From: Hymenochaete sp. R1
Taxonomy: Eukaryota; Basidiomycota; Agaricomycetes; Hymenochaetales; Hymenochaetaceae
NCBI GenBank assembly: GCA_019400425.1
Contig: JAFREE010000227.1
Coordinates: 1 to 29,449 of the forward strand
DNA length: 29,449 nucleotides
Reading direction: 5' to 3'
Both the position numbers and the translations under genes were made by a program. The notes beneath the pieces are model-generated. The model was not told the origin of the DNA, did no database searches, and saw only the letters and a program-made list of their open reading frames with translations. Positions within the stretch are counted from its first letter, which is position 1; the number at the start of each line of letters is the position of its first letter. Below, one piece after another: positions 21,276 through 29,449 of the stretch.

Positions 21276-22260
21276 TCATTTTCTATGTCCAAAGGAAGAG
21301 GCGGATATATCAGGGGACGCAAAAGATCCGACCATGCGAGGTCGACTATGACAAGATTCTCATGGTCATGTTTGCAAAATGCACAGATAAGGATAGATAG
21401 CAGCATCATCGGCGGGCGCGACCCACCCCTACTTATGATACGTAGAAGGGCGTCTTTTTTCCATCTTGACCAGCCTTGAGTTCCATCGATTGTCAGATAG
21501 AGGCAAAGCAAACATCTCCTTGGACAAACTTTTCCGCCTGCTAGGCAACGCTTTGTTGTCGGTGAGTCGTATAGATGATGACAAAATAAGACTTACTAAT
21601 GAAAAAGCCAATTTTCCCAGTACATGCACGTCCGTTAGACATCAACGGGACAAGAAGTTCTTGGAGAACACGCGCTGTGGGGTAAATAAATACTAGAAGC
21701 TCACCTGAATACAGTCAGCATGATTGTCGAGAACACACCAGCAACTCCTGTGTGTCTAGTCTGCCGTGAATCACAGATTCGTGCAGATTAAAAGTACTGC
21801 ATCGTGTGTATCTCAAACCTTCAAAAGGGAATGACAAATCGGAGGATGGCCGACATCTCCTTTAAGTTGGGATTTGGTGGTGTTAGAAGCTTCCTACAGC
21901 GTCCCTGACACCACACCTTGGATTCTTCGGCCTTCCGTGAATACTCTTCTCCCACAAATATCCCGACAGCGGTCCGTGATCCGTCGTGCTTATTTGAACA
22001 ATAAGTTGAAGCGGCGAACTGCGAAGATACGCCAAAGGAAGTTGACTTCACGCACCTCGGAGATGCAACTGATAGGCCCTGGAAATATGTGAAAGAATAA
22101 CGCAACAACGTGCGGTTGAATGTCACGCTAGACTATCAGGACACGGGCTCGGGAAGTAGCGGTAGCTAATGGTACTTACCGAAAGGCGCCGCGGTGGTGA
22201 TAACGACGCTCTCTTCCTCGCTAGTAGGTTCTCACGGAAGGAAAAGTTCGAGTCCGGCAT
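21276..22260 (-). CDS. Uncharacterised intron-dense gene (model 198 aa)
   Basis: The proposed exons, in order, are 22180-22260, 22056-22078, 21917-22018, 21735-21859, 21597-21674, 21433-21550 and 21276-21345. Phases agree throughout and the total is 597 nt. The start ATG has an in-frame TAA two codons upstream. Exon 1 (MPDSNFSFRENLLARKRASL) ends at a perfect GTAAGT donor, and exon 5 also ends at GTAAGT. The donors of exon 4 (GTTCTC) and exon 6 are weak. The product is basic and Ser-rich (SRRKSLSKEMFALPLSDNRW), with no recognised domain. An alternative is that an upstream open frame at about 22239-22400 splices from a GTGAGA donor directly to exon 2, making a longer gene. The downstream broken frames could also belong to it. 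Confidence 0.33.
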
Positions 22261-23170
22261 GGGTTAGAGATGGCATTCATCTCATCCTGTGGCCTTTTTT
22301 CGCCGAAGTCCGGCTGCACTGTCCCGCAACATATTTGATAAAGCCATGTGTCAGCCGACTTCGACTTTGTGCGACGTGCAAGCGTAAGTCTGAAGACAGA
22401 TCGAAACAACTTCAAAAGGCAGAGATATGCATATGTGTTCCATCGCTCCAGTAAGGACAGAAACGAAGCACCTACACGCCAGGAAAAAATTGTCAATTTC
22501 AACGGCGCGTGTAGTTATAGAGAAATGCTACCTTTTTTTTTATATCACATATACTAAAATTTGCTCGCCGCTACATGTCAATACTGAAGGATCGGAAGTC
22601 TCACCAATTATGAGCATAACGAAGCTCAAGACAAAGCTCACGATGTGCGAAGACCTGATTTTGGGAAGGACTAGGAAGAGAAAGAAGAGAGGGGTGGGGG
22701 TGTGGAAGATAGAGGAAACAGGGACGGACTGCAGACAGCTACAACGACCACTTAAAATAAGCAAACTCTCTATGGTGCCCATCGCCCACATGACGAAGTT
22801 ATCGATTGCTCGCAGTCTCTCATGATCAACTGAAACCCGAAGCGCTTCCTGAAATTTGAGAAAAATTGCTCTGCTGATTTGTACTGGATCTCCTATATTG
22901 AGCATCTGACGCGGCGCCTGATTGGAGCCAGGTCATCTGGGAAAGTTGAGTTACCCGTATGACTCAACATTCCCAGTCACTTCCAGTGGAAACGTGAGCA
23001 TGGGGCCACCAAAAACGACCATATGGATTCGCTTTAAAGTCAGTCATGAAGTTCGCAAGGTTCGTTAGAGGCAAAACAAAGGAAAACAGTTAGTTTGGTG
23101 AAGACGTGATTCTAAATAGAAAGAACCTGAAAGCGGATTTTGGATTTCATCATTTTTTTAGCGGAATAAT

Positions 23171-23176
23171 CACGTG
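23171..23176. promoter_or_regulatory. CACGTG E-box
   Basis: This is a palindromic E-box in the context TCACGTGG, the same octamer as at 7600-7607 and 24630-24637. No nearby gene start explains it; it lies 335 nt beyond the PBDC1 stop. It may be incidental. Confidence 0.2.
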
Positions 23177-23291
23177 GTGGTTCACATACTCATTTGGCCT
23201 TGCAAATCAAATGATGAACGCGTCGCGACGCGTTGAAATGTTTGCCATCCAAGTTACTGGCACAAATTTCACTTTCAAATCTTCATCATTC

Positions 23292-23379
23292 TCTCTTTTT
23301 TTTAAAGAGAATTGTCAGCGACCTCTGCTAGATATGAGCTGTCGCAAGAAGGTCGGCATCCGCCCCCGTCGCTGACAAT
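23292..23379. repeat. Two adjacent inverted repeats (hairpin potential)
   Basis: The first pairs TCTCTTT (23292-23298) with AAAGAGA (23304-23310). The second pairs ATTGTCAGCGAC (23311-23322) with its perfect complement at 23368-23379, leaving a 45-nt loop. The two hairpins abut. They could be a structured RNA or the ends of a very short nonautonomous element. Confidence 0.6.
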
Positions 23380-23510
23380 ACACAACAAGAATATTAAACG
23401 CCACCCAACATAGACCGGTATGAATACATCCATTGAGGATCCCTACAGGATGCAACTCACAGTTATTTTATAGGCCTATAGCTATAGGGCCGAACCAGGG
23501 CTCAAGATTT

Positions 23511-24462
23511 TCACGAACGTTTCTTCCCCTTCTTCTCTCGCGAAGCTTCTTTTTCCTGTCTTTCCTTCTCTTTACGCTCCTTTTCTGCCTCCCGGATAGC
23601 TAATTCGTGCGCGGCGTCGTTTAAACCTAGTCGATTGCGTGCAATCTTCGTAATTAGCAATGGTAGTCAGAGTTGAGGTTCAAGTAAGGTTCACACAATT
23701 CTACCACTCACTTCAACTGCGCAGAACTATCACGGAACCAAAATTGAGAAACAATAGTTTGCCCGTAGTCGGATTAATATGCTTACCTGCATCCGTGTCA
23801 CTTGAGAAATAGAAAAAACCATCAGTGAAAAGTAATTGGAAAGAAAAGTAGTAATTAAAAAGATTCACCGAAGATGGTATTCTTCTCGCCATACTCGTCG
23901 CCAGCGTCCGTGCGAATCAAAGAACCAAAGTTATAGTCTTTGACCTTGTCCTTATATTCCTCGATAAAGTCGCGCCAGCGCTTTTTCCCATCCGCACTTT
24001 TCATCCATTCTTCGTCAAGTTTTTTGAGTCCGTCGTACGGCTCTTTCACAAGCTCGGGGAATTTATTGCTCAGATTCTCAAAAATCTCGTCGTCCATTCT
24101 TGTACAGTGGTGTCAGTTAGACCTCTTACCAACCGTACTTAAGGAGCGCTTACTTTGTCAGCCGGAGTTGGGTGGGCTCAACTTTTTCAAGGAGGTTCCA
24201 ATACACCTACCACCCAACGGTGAGATGCATGAAAACATACGGAGTTTACCGTACCTGAGCGTGCTCGACGGCCTTCACGGCGAATCTTTGGTAGAGAATC
24301 TGTCAGTAACTGAGCAGCGCGAGTGGGTACCATCAGCGATGAACTGACTGTTTCTCGATCTAAACTTGTCGATGCATAAATCAGCTGGTGCGCGATAATG
24401 TGAACGGAAGCTTGTACCTCGACCAGGTTCTGAGCATTGTTTGGATCGAATTGGGAGGCCAT
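23511..24462 (-). CDS. PBDC1 / YPL225W-like protein (178 aa), seven exons with two microexons
   Basis: The exons, in order, are 24418-24462, 24255-24299, 24154-24206, 23869-24098, 23787-23800, 23712-23726 and 23511-23645, total 537 nt. The product matches the small conserved PBDC1 family. Landmarks are ASQFDPNNAQNLVE, FAVKAVEHAQVYWNLLEKVE, KMDDEIFENL, KLDEEWMKS, RWRDFIEEYKDKVKDYNFGS, LIRTDAGDEY, then VTRMQ-FCAVE-IARNRLGLND and a Lys/Glu-rich tail. Yeast YPL225W has been described as a chaperone for nascent eEF1A; that role is from the literature, not visible here. Exon 5 (14 nt) and exon 6 (15 nt, encoding FCAVE) are both needed to rebuild the conserved stretch and keep frame. All introns are GT-AG, 55-118 nt. 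The gene shares a divergent promoter with the SANT gene at 24820. Confidence 0.9.
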
Positions 24463-24819
24463 GTTGATTGAATGAGATCAAAGTCCTTGATATATATCTG
24501 TGTGGAGAGTGCTAGAGGTGTTGGCAAGAGAGAAAGAGGTGTTCGTGACGTTGCAAGCCCAGGTCTCCCGTGGCATTCTCTTTGGTCTAAATTGGACAAC
24601 TGCTACCGAGATTTGATCGACATAAATAGTCACGTGGTTAAAACGCGACTACGGAATTTCCATTTTCCTCTTTCTCTTTCTCCGAAACCATCTCGTCCTC
24701 ATCTTCTTCTTTCCTTTCACCACCATCTACCTTGTGCTCTTTCCCCTGCGCTCCTCGTCGTCGCCAGACAACGATGAGAAAGTGTAACTCATCTTTGAAA
24801 GCAATAAATTACTAGGCAA
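24463..24819. promoter_or_regulatory. Divergent promoter between PBDC1 and the SANT gene
   Basis: This 357-bp region separates two genes transcribed away from each other. It carries a CACGTG E-box at 24631-24636, near its middle, and T/C-rich sequence on the plus-strand side before the start at 24820. It contains no other gene. Confidence 0.55.
24631..24636. promoter_or_regulatory. CACGTG E-box in the divergent promoter
   Basis: This palindromic E-box in the context TCACGTGG lies about 170 nt upstream of the PBDC1 start and about 184 nt upstream of the SANT gene start. It could serve both genes. The class B bHLH protein encoded in the same window is a candidate binder; this is inference. Confidence 0.4.
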
Positions 24820-26903
24820 ATGGGAGATGCTGAACTCAATGCTGCCTCGAATGAAGAACATAACGACTCACAAAGCAACACAAAGTCTGTCACATTTCCC
24901 GCTGAGGGGTTGGCTTGACCTAATATACTTCACAGCCTCAATATTATTCGTGAATATGTCGAACGTCAACGAAAGCTTCTCAAACGAATTCGACAGGATG
25001 TCGGTCGGCTCAGCGATTTCAGACGGACGGCTGACTCCGACACTGATTTAGAAGAGTCCGTGAAAAGGATATTCCTCGACGATAAAGATAATTTGAGGGA
25101 AGGGGAGACAGAAGTGGACTTCCGCTATGCGCCTTCAGAGAAACTAAGTGGGCTCATGTCGGATGTTGCTGGGGCTGAAGAAGCAACGATCATCAAAAGC
25201 TTGGACTGGGAACGATTTAAAGGACAAGGCGAGTCGCATGTCCTTTAGCCTTATCTCCCAAATTAAATCCGGTTTTAGATCCATCGCGACTAAAAACATT
25301 GACTCCGCAGTCTTCCTCTACTGTATTCCCACCACCTCCATCCCCTGTTACACAACGTCCGGACTCATCGAAGAATGCGCTGGCTACTTTCATATTCGGC
25401 TCAGGCACCTCGTTTCCCAAACCTAAGCAGTCTCCTTTACAACAGCATATCTCTGAGTTACGGAAGAAACTTATTGACCCAGCTCTCGAACATGCTAACC
25501 AGTTCATCTCGACACTTCCTCCCGATGAAGACAACGAAAGCAAAAAGACCAAAGGGCCAAAGGGACGAGACATAGGACTTCAAGCTAGCGTACGTGCGGC
25601 AACCATGAGGAGGCGTCAAGAGGTAGCCTCAGAAGCTGCTACCACGCGTCCAAGAGGCCATGGCGGGCGTTTCTTGAGAAACGGCGAGTCAATCAAGGGT
25701 GCATTTGATTTCCCGGAAATGTCACTGTCGCCATTGATTTCTCCGGACGACATGTCTCGACGTGAAGGCTTGGGATCCATCACACCTATTCTTTCTGCGC
25801 AAGAGCAAAAAGAATTTCTTGAGAGTGGACGGCCCAAGCGCAATCGCCGGCCTACAGCACGATACGCCTCATCTGCCCCTTCCACGGCAAGTAATTACAA
25901 TGCGAAGGATACCTCAAAATGTGGAAGTCGAGAGCTCAAGGATAAACCGACAATACTCTCTCCAACGCCCGGGAGCGCACCACGCAAACCCCTGACAATC
26001 CGTATCCCCCCTCTTTCGGTTCTAAAAGGTCGTCGAAGCGTATCGGAAAGCGAGAATACCTCAGCGCTATCACTCTCAAGTCGTGATCCAATGTCGCAGA
26101 CACCTACTGAGAGTAATTTCACGGGTTTCGGAACCCCAGCTACGGTGGACACTGTTCTCGATGAACGGTGGTCGGGACACTTTACACACACACCGGATAT
26201 AGCCTCCGTTCAAGCGCACAATGAAGGTTATAAGGAACCAGATATGACATCTTCTCACCCTTATCCTTTGGTAAAACATGAGGACAATCTATATGGAGAC
26301 CGCATGGATATCGATTTGAGTGATTGGGACTTCCGAAGTCGACTCGATGAATGCAACGCGAGACCGACAGCGACAATCTTCCCCGATGGTGAAGGTGGAG
26401 GGCATTCAAAGCAGGATGACATGAACATGGCCATGCTTTCATTCAATGGACATCTCAGTCCCAGCAGCTGTCTGTCTCAACCTGACACTTCTTCAGAACT
26501 GCAAATGCGACGGGCTGTGACGGGTTGCGACAGCATAGCTTCTCCTGCGTACTCGTCCCCGACAACGGGCTTGGGGCCGCAGTGCTCAGCGGTTTCGTCC
26601 AGCGCAAACGGGACTTTTGTGCCCATCCAGGTCTCGTTTTCCTCTGCTTCATCGGGCAGCCGTACCAAAGAGTGGACAGTGGAAGAGCAACGTCAGCTTG
26701 ATGCATTACTTATCCGATACCCAGATGGAACGAGGTCGCGGTGCGTACAGCGAATGATTAATTGCATTCGTTGATGGCTCATGTTTTCCATTCTCAGATG
26801 GTCAGAGATCTCAAAAGCTATGAACGGTACTCGCACGCCTCGACAAATTTCATCTCGTGTCCAGAGACATACTAAAGGCAATGGACAATTAAGTCTCGTA
26901 TGA
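24820..26903 (+). CDS. SANT/Myb-like protein of the ZZZ3 type (641 aa)
   Basis: The four exons are 24820-24884, 24936-25228, 25279-26740 and 26798-26903, total 1926 nt. The C-terminal SANT domain (about residues 584-632) is rebuilt across the last intron: EWTVEEQRQLDALLIRYPDG, then RWSEISKAMNGTRTPRQISS and RVQRHTK. This order resembles the Myb domain of ZZZ3, a DNA/chromatin-binding subunit of the animal ATAC complex. No ZZ zinc finger is seen, and the protein ends ten residues after the domain. Near the N-terminus is a predicted coiled coil (NIIREYVERQRKLLKRIRQD, about 24-43). The 500-residue middle is Ser/Pro-rich and probably disordered. Intron 2 (25229-25278) only keeps frame as a GC-AG intron with donor GCGAGT. 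A nuclear chromatin role is likely, but the exact complex is unknown. Confidence 0.82.
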
Positions 26904-27206
26904 AAGCTTGAATGTCTAAGTTTTCTTCTGTTTTATTTCTTAGTACTTCTTTGATATACTCTCCTTTTCTACCTTTCTTACTTCCACCGTAGACTCCTAC
27001 CTCACGAACTGCCCCTCTCCATTTTGCTGTATTCAAGTTAAACGCCTTTCTGTATCCTTATTCAAATGACTCCCATTCATCCAACTAAAATATACTTCTT
27101 TTACTCCACGAACCCTATATAAAAATGCACATACAGATAAGAAGGTCAGAAAAAGACTTTCGGTGACAAAGTCGAAGGGCTCCCGGCGGCTTCTTCAAAG
27201 CCTTCC
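26904..27206. other. Convergent 3' spacer
   Basis: This stretch lies between the stops of the SANT gene and the HsbA-like gene. It is AT- and T/C-rich with no ORF of note and should hold both 3' UTRs. Confidence 0.5.
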
Positions 27207-27925
27207 TCATTTACAATTGGAAACTACACCCTGACCTGCCGTCACTGTCTTGCTCAGCGAATCCATCGCATCGGACAACGCCGATGTAACTGCGGGGTCC
27301 GTACTGTTCCATAACAGCAATCGAATGATATATTAGTACAATCAAGAGTGTAGGGAATGTAGATGCTGGAAGAACAGACGCACGATGTGATGTTACCCAG
27401 AGCGCTCCCCGCGTCCGTCAATCCCTGTCCGACCTGGTCTCGCGCGCTGGATGGTGCAGTCTGCCCCTGAACAAGCGACGCTGCGATCGTTGAGATACCA
27501 TCTTTTGCAGAGCCGAGCGCCGTAAGTGCGGTTGTGGTGGCATCCGTCACTGCAGCATCACTGGAATTGGCAAGAAAAGTCGAAGCGATATTACACAAAT
27601 CAGTCAGCTGTCCGAGATGTTTTAATATTACTGATTTCTGGTAGCAACCCACCTTCCACCTGCACTGGCAAGGTCATTCACAGCTGAAGTGGTCTTCGCG
27701 AGATTTGAAACCGTCGAGAGACGGTCGAGGTTGCATTGAAGGTTTCCTACCTGTCTGCTTTCAATAGGAGCTTTAATTTGAAACGGAGTATCGGTCAGCA
27801 AAGCTTCTTGACGAATCATCTTTAAATGCAAGCGAAAAAGACTGACCGGACCAGGACGATACGACGCACAAGGCGAGTACGGCGGGGATGGCCAGCATCG
27901 AGAAAAATGAGCAGCGGAAAGACAT
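27207..27925 (-). CDS. Secreted HsbA-like (hydrophobic surface binding protein A) protein, 167 aa
   Basis: The exons, in order, are 27847-27925, 27653-27803, 27384-27560 and 27207-27303, total 504 nt. A signal peptide is clear (CSFFSMLAIPAVLALCVVSS). The mature part is a low-aromatic, Ala/Thr/Ser-rich helical protein: NLQCNLDRLSTVSNLAKTTS, ATTTALTALGSAKDGISTIA, APSSARDQVGQGLTDAGSAL, and the end TVTAGQGVVSNCK. It has two cysteines outside the signal. This matches basidiomycete members of the HsbA family, which adsorb to hydrophobic surfaces and help enzyme recruitment or cell-wall surface properties. Introns are 43, 92 and 80 nt. The first intron is short, and its acceptor (CAAGAAG) is the least certain junction. 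A good TATA box lies upstream, suggesting high or regulated expression. Confidence 0.82.
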
Positions 27926-28649
27926 TTGAGAGAATTTGGATGATATAAGTATATGGAGGAACGAGAAGTAATTGGATTCGCAGGAACGAAAGTTTGAAGG
28001 ATAGAGATGCAAGAGAAAGTAAAGGACGAAGATGAACTTGAGGAGATCTACTCGACTGGAGGAACAGTGAAAGCCGTTGTCCGCCTTTTATATAGTTTCT
28101 CGGAAGCAGCGCGGGTGCTGTTGGCGTTGCTGCAAAGCAGAACCCACATTCGCTAAACCAGGACAGTTCAGACCGGAGAGAATCATAAAGCATTCTGTGC
28201 TGACTCGCCTGTTCCGCCGGAATTCTCGGGTTTAATGACTGCACCCGCGATTGCACCCATACAGCCTTGGCAGTAGGGGATTAGGTAGTGAGAACATCAC
28301 TCATGCAGGGCAAATCCACATTCGTAGACCAGTGCAGATGTTTAGAGGAAGAGAGATGGACAGAATATTGCGACGGTCGCCCAGGTCTCGCCATAGTAAC
28401 CAGGCTCAGCCGCTCAGGCTCACAAGTCGTTGGAAAGTTCAATACATGTATCAGTGTATCACACTGCTCGTAGTCGCTGTATTTGCAAGCGGTCGCCATT
28501 CGCGAAATTGCGAGCTTCTACGTCTTGTCTTTCGTTGATGGAATCGCACGGAACGCCGTTACAGTGTTCGGGCTAAAATCCGTTTCGCTTCGTAGGGTAC
28601 ATAGAAATACATGATGGCTTGTGAGTGGTCGACAAAATAATGAAACAGA
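27926..28649. other. HsbA-like promoter and spacer to RPC11
   Basis: The first 170 nt upstream of the HsbA-like start form an ATG-free, T/C-rich leader (minus strand) below a TATA box at 28086-28095. From about 28200 to 28649 there are only incidental ORFs; this part also holds the RPC11 3' region. Confidence 0.5.
28086..28095 (-). promoter_or_regulatory. TATA box of the HsbA-like gene
   Basis: The minus strand reads CTATATAAAAGG here, a near-perfect TATA box, about 161 nt before the start codon. A transcription start some 30 nt downstream would give a leader of roughly 130 nt with no upstream ATG. Such strong TATA elements are rare elsewhere in this window. Confidence 0.7.
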
Positions 28650-29253
28650 CTAGCCATCCCTCCATTGGTGTGTACAAGCCGTACAGCTGATAAAATAGTC
28701 AATGGCAGGTGGAGCAGAGTCAACTTTATAACGCACCGGTAGACTAAGACAGGGAGTAGTCTTCGTCAGTCCATCGTATCCACTACTTGAAATTTTAATG
28801 CAGAGAGACCCACAAGTTGTCATAGGCTCGTCCGCGGACCGGATTTGTAGCTGATAGAAGTACGCTCGGTCATTGTCGCAATTGGGACACGCGACTGTGG
28901 GGAAGAAAGAGTGGATGTCAGTGGCTTGCCCATGTATTGATTGTAAAGTAGGACTCAACGTACTGCTCGTTGAATCCGCGTCTCTCCACGTAGCCTCCCC
29001 GCCAAGAACGTCGTCAACCGCTTTTCGTACCAGTCGTTCCCGAGCAGTCATCTGGGTTTTCACATTTCCAAGAATGACAAGACCGATGAAACGTCGCACG
29101 AGGTCAAACTACTGCTAAATGTTTTTGGCTCTTATATAGGCATACCTGCTTATCTATTGGAAATTCGTACGCGCAGGTATTACATGCCCACTTGTTGAAA
29201 CCCGTGATTGACGAAATGACAAGTCCATTTGAACAATTCGGACAGAAGAGCAT
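28650..29253 (-). CDS. RPC11: RNA polymerase III subunit Rpc11 (TFIIS-like), 106 aa, with a 7-nt microexon
   Basis: The exons, in order, are 29146-29253, 28964-29051, 28814-28894, 28737-28743 and 28650-28686, total 321 nt; known Rpc11 proteins are 108-110 aa. The subunit gives Pol III its RNA cleavage activity and aids termination and reinitiation. The N-terminal zinc ribbon has CPNC (C4, C7) and CNTC (C24, C27), followed by RKAVDDVLGG. The C-terminal TFIIS-type ribbon has CPNC (C68, C71), the catalytic loop QIRSADEP with the acidic pair D87-E88, and CTAC (C96, C99) ending HQWRDG. The conserved TTFYRC is restored only if the 7-nt exon TCTACCG is included between a CTTAG acceptor and a GTGCGT donor. 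The start is the only ATG before the first Cys pair. Confidence 0.95.
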
Positions 29254-29449
29254 CAGTGGAAAAGTTTGAGAAATTTGAGAACACAGCGTTCTTAGATTTA
29301 CAGTCTCTGTACTGACTCAATTCCAAAAAGGGAACTCCGAGATTCTCGGGAAGTCACCATGTCAGCCTCGTTGCCTCACTCATTGCTCACTGTGAGCTAA
29401 GTCAAATCAATCAAAACATTTTCATGAATTTATGCACACAGATAATAGA

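Larger units (their letters stand above)
22261..23510. other. Region between the unresolved locus and PBDC1
   Basis: A minus-strand ORF at 22540-22905 begins with ATG and contains hydrophobic stretches near PLFFLFLVL and VSFVLSFVMLIIG. It also contains strong intron-like acceptors (a TTTCTCTTCCTAG tract), so part of it is probably noncoding. A second open frame lies at 22239-22400. Further on are a CACGTG at 23171-23176 and paired inverted repeats at 23292-23379. No complete gene model was reached. Confidence 0.35.

Noticed and set aside
29386..29397. Inverted repeat GCTCAC-GTGAGC upstream of RPC11
   Set aside because: It is a six-base palindrome; there is no supporting context for a binding site.

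Overview
The window looks like nuclear DNA from a filamentous basidiomycete, probably an Agaricomycete. The genes are cut by many short introns (mostly 45-145 nt) with GT-AG ends and CTNAY-like branch points, both strands are used, and there are no operons. Several products (bL28m, Sof1, Rpc11, PBDC1, CCC1) are recognisably fungal. I placed about 37 introns in eleven genes by splicing frames until each total came out divisible by three and conserved motifs were restored. Nothing was checked by alignment or RNA data.

Layout. 0.5-1.7 kb (+): a CCC1/VIT1 vacuolar iron transporter. 2.1-2.7 kb (+): a five-exon gene for an 83-residue single-span membrane protein. 3.3-3.6 kb (-): a weak Ser-rich ORF. 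4.0-5.8 kb (-): SOF1/DCAF13, a small-subunit processome WD40 protein. 6.5-7.4 kb (+): an unassigned coiled-coil protein. 7.7-9.5 kb (+): an NT-C2 domain protein with a Ser-rich insert and tail. 10.4-10.9 kb (-): mitochondrial ribosomal protein bL28m. 10.9-15.3 kb: gene-poor. 15.3-18.0 kb (+): an 843-residue bHLH transcription factor of the CACGTG-binding class. 18.0-20.4 kb: gene-poor, with a G-quadruplex motif. 20.4-22.9 kb (-): an intron-dense, unresolved coding locus. 23.5-24.5 kb (-): PBDC1/YPL225W-like. 24.8-26.9 kb (+): a ZZZ3-type SANT protein, divergent from PBDC1. 27.2-27.9 kb (-): a secreted HsbA-like protein with a clear TATA box. 28.65-29.25 kb (-): RNA polymerase III subunit Rpc11.

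The genes do not form a pathway cluster. They are mostly housekeeping genes (ribosome biogenesis, Pol III, mitochondrial translation, iron storage) with regulatory genes between them. No mobile element, CRISPR array, rRNA or convincing tRNA was seen.

The most unusual content is gene architecture. RPC11 needs a 7-nt microexon to restore its conserved FYRC motif. PBDC1 needs consecutive 14-nt and 15-nt microexons. Two genes appear to have a first coding exon that is only the start codon. Three introns are best explained as GC-AG. Two separate genes carry a 54-nt intron that is a multiple of three and contains no stop.
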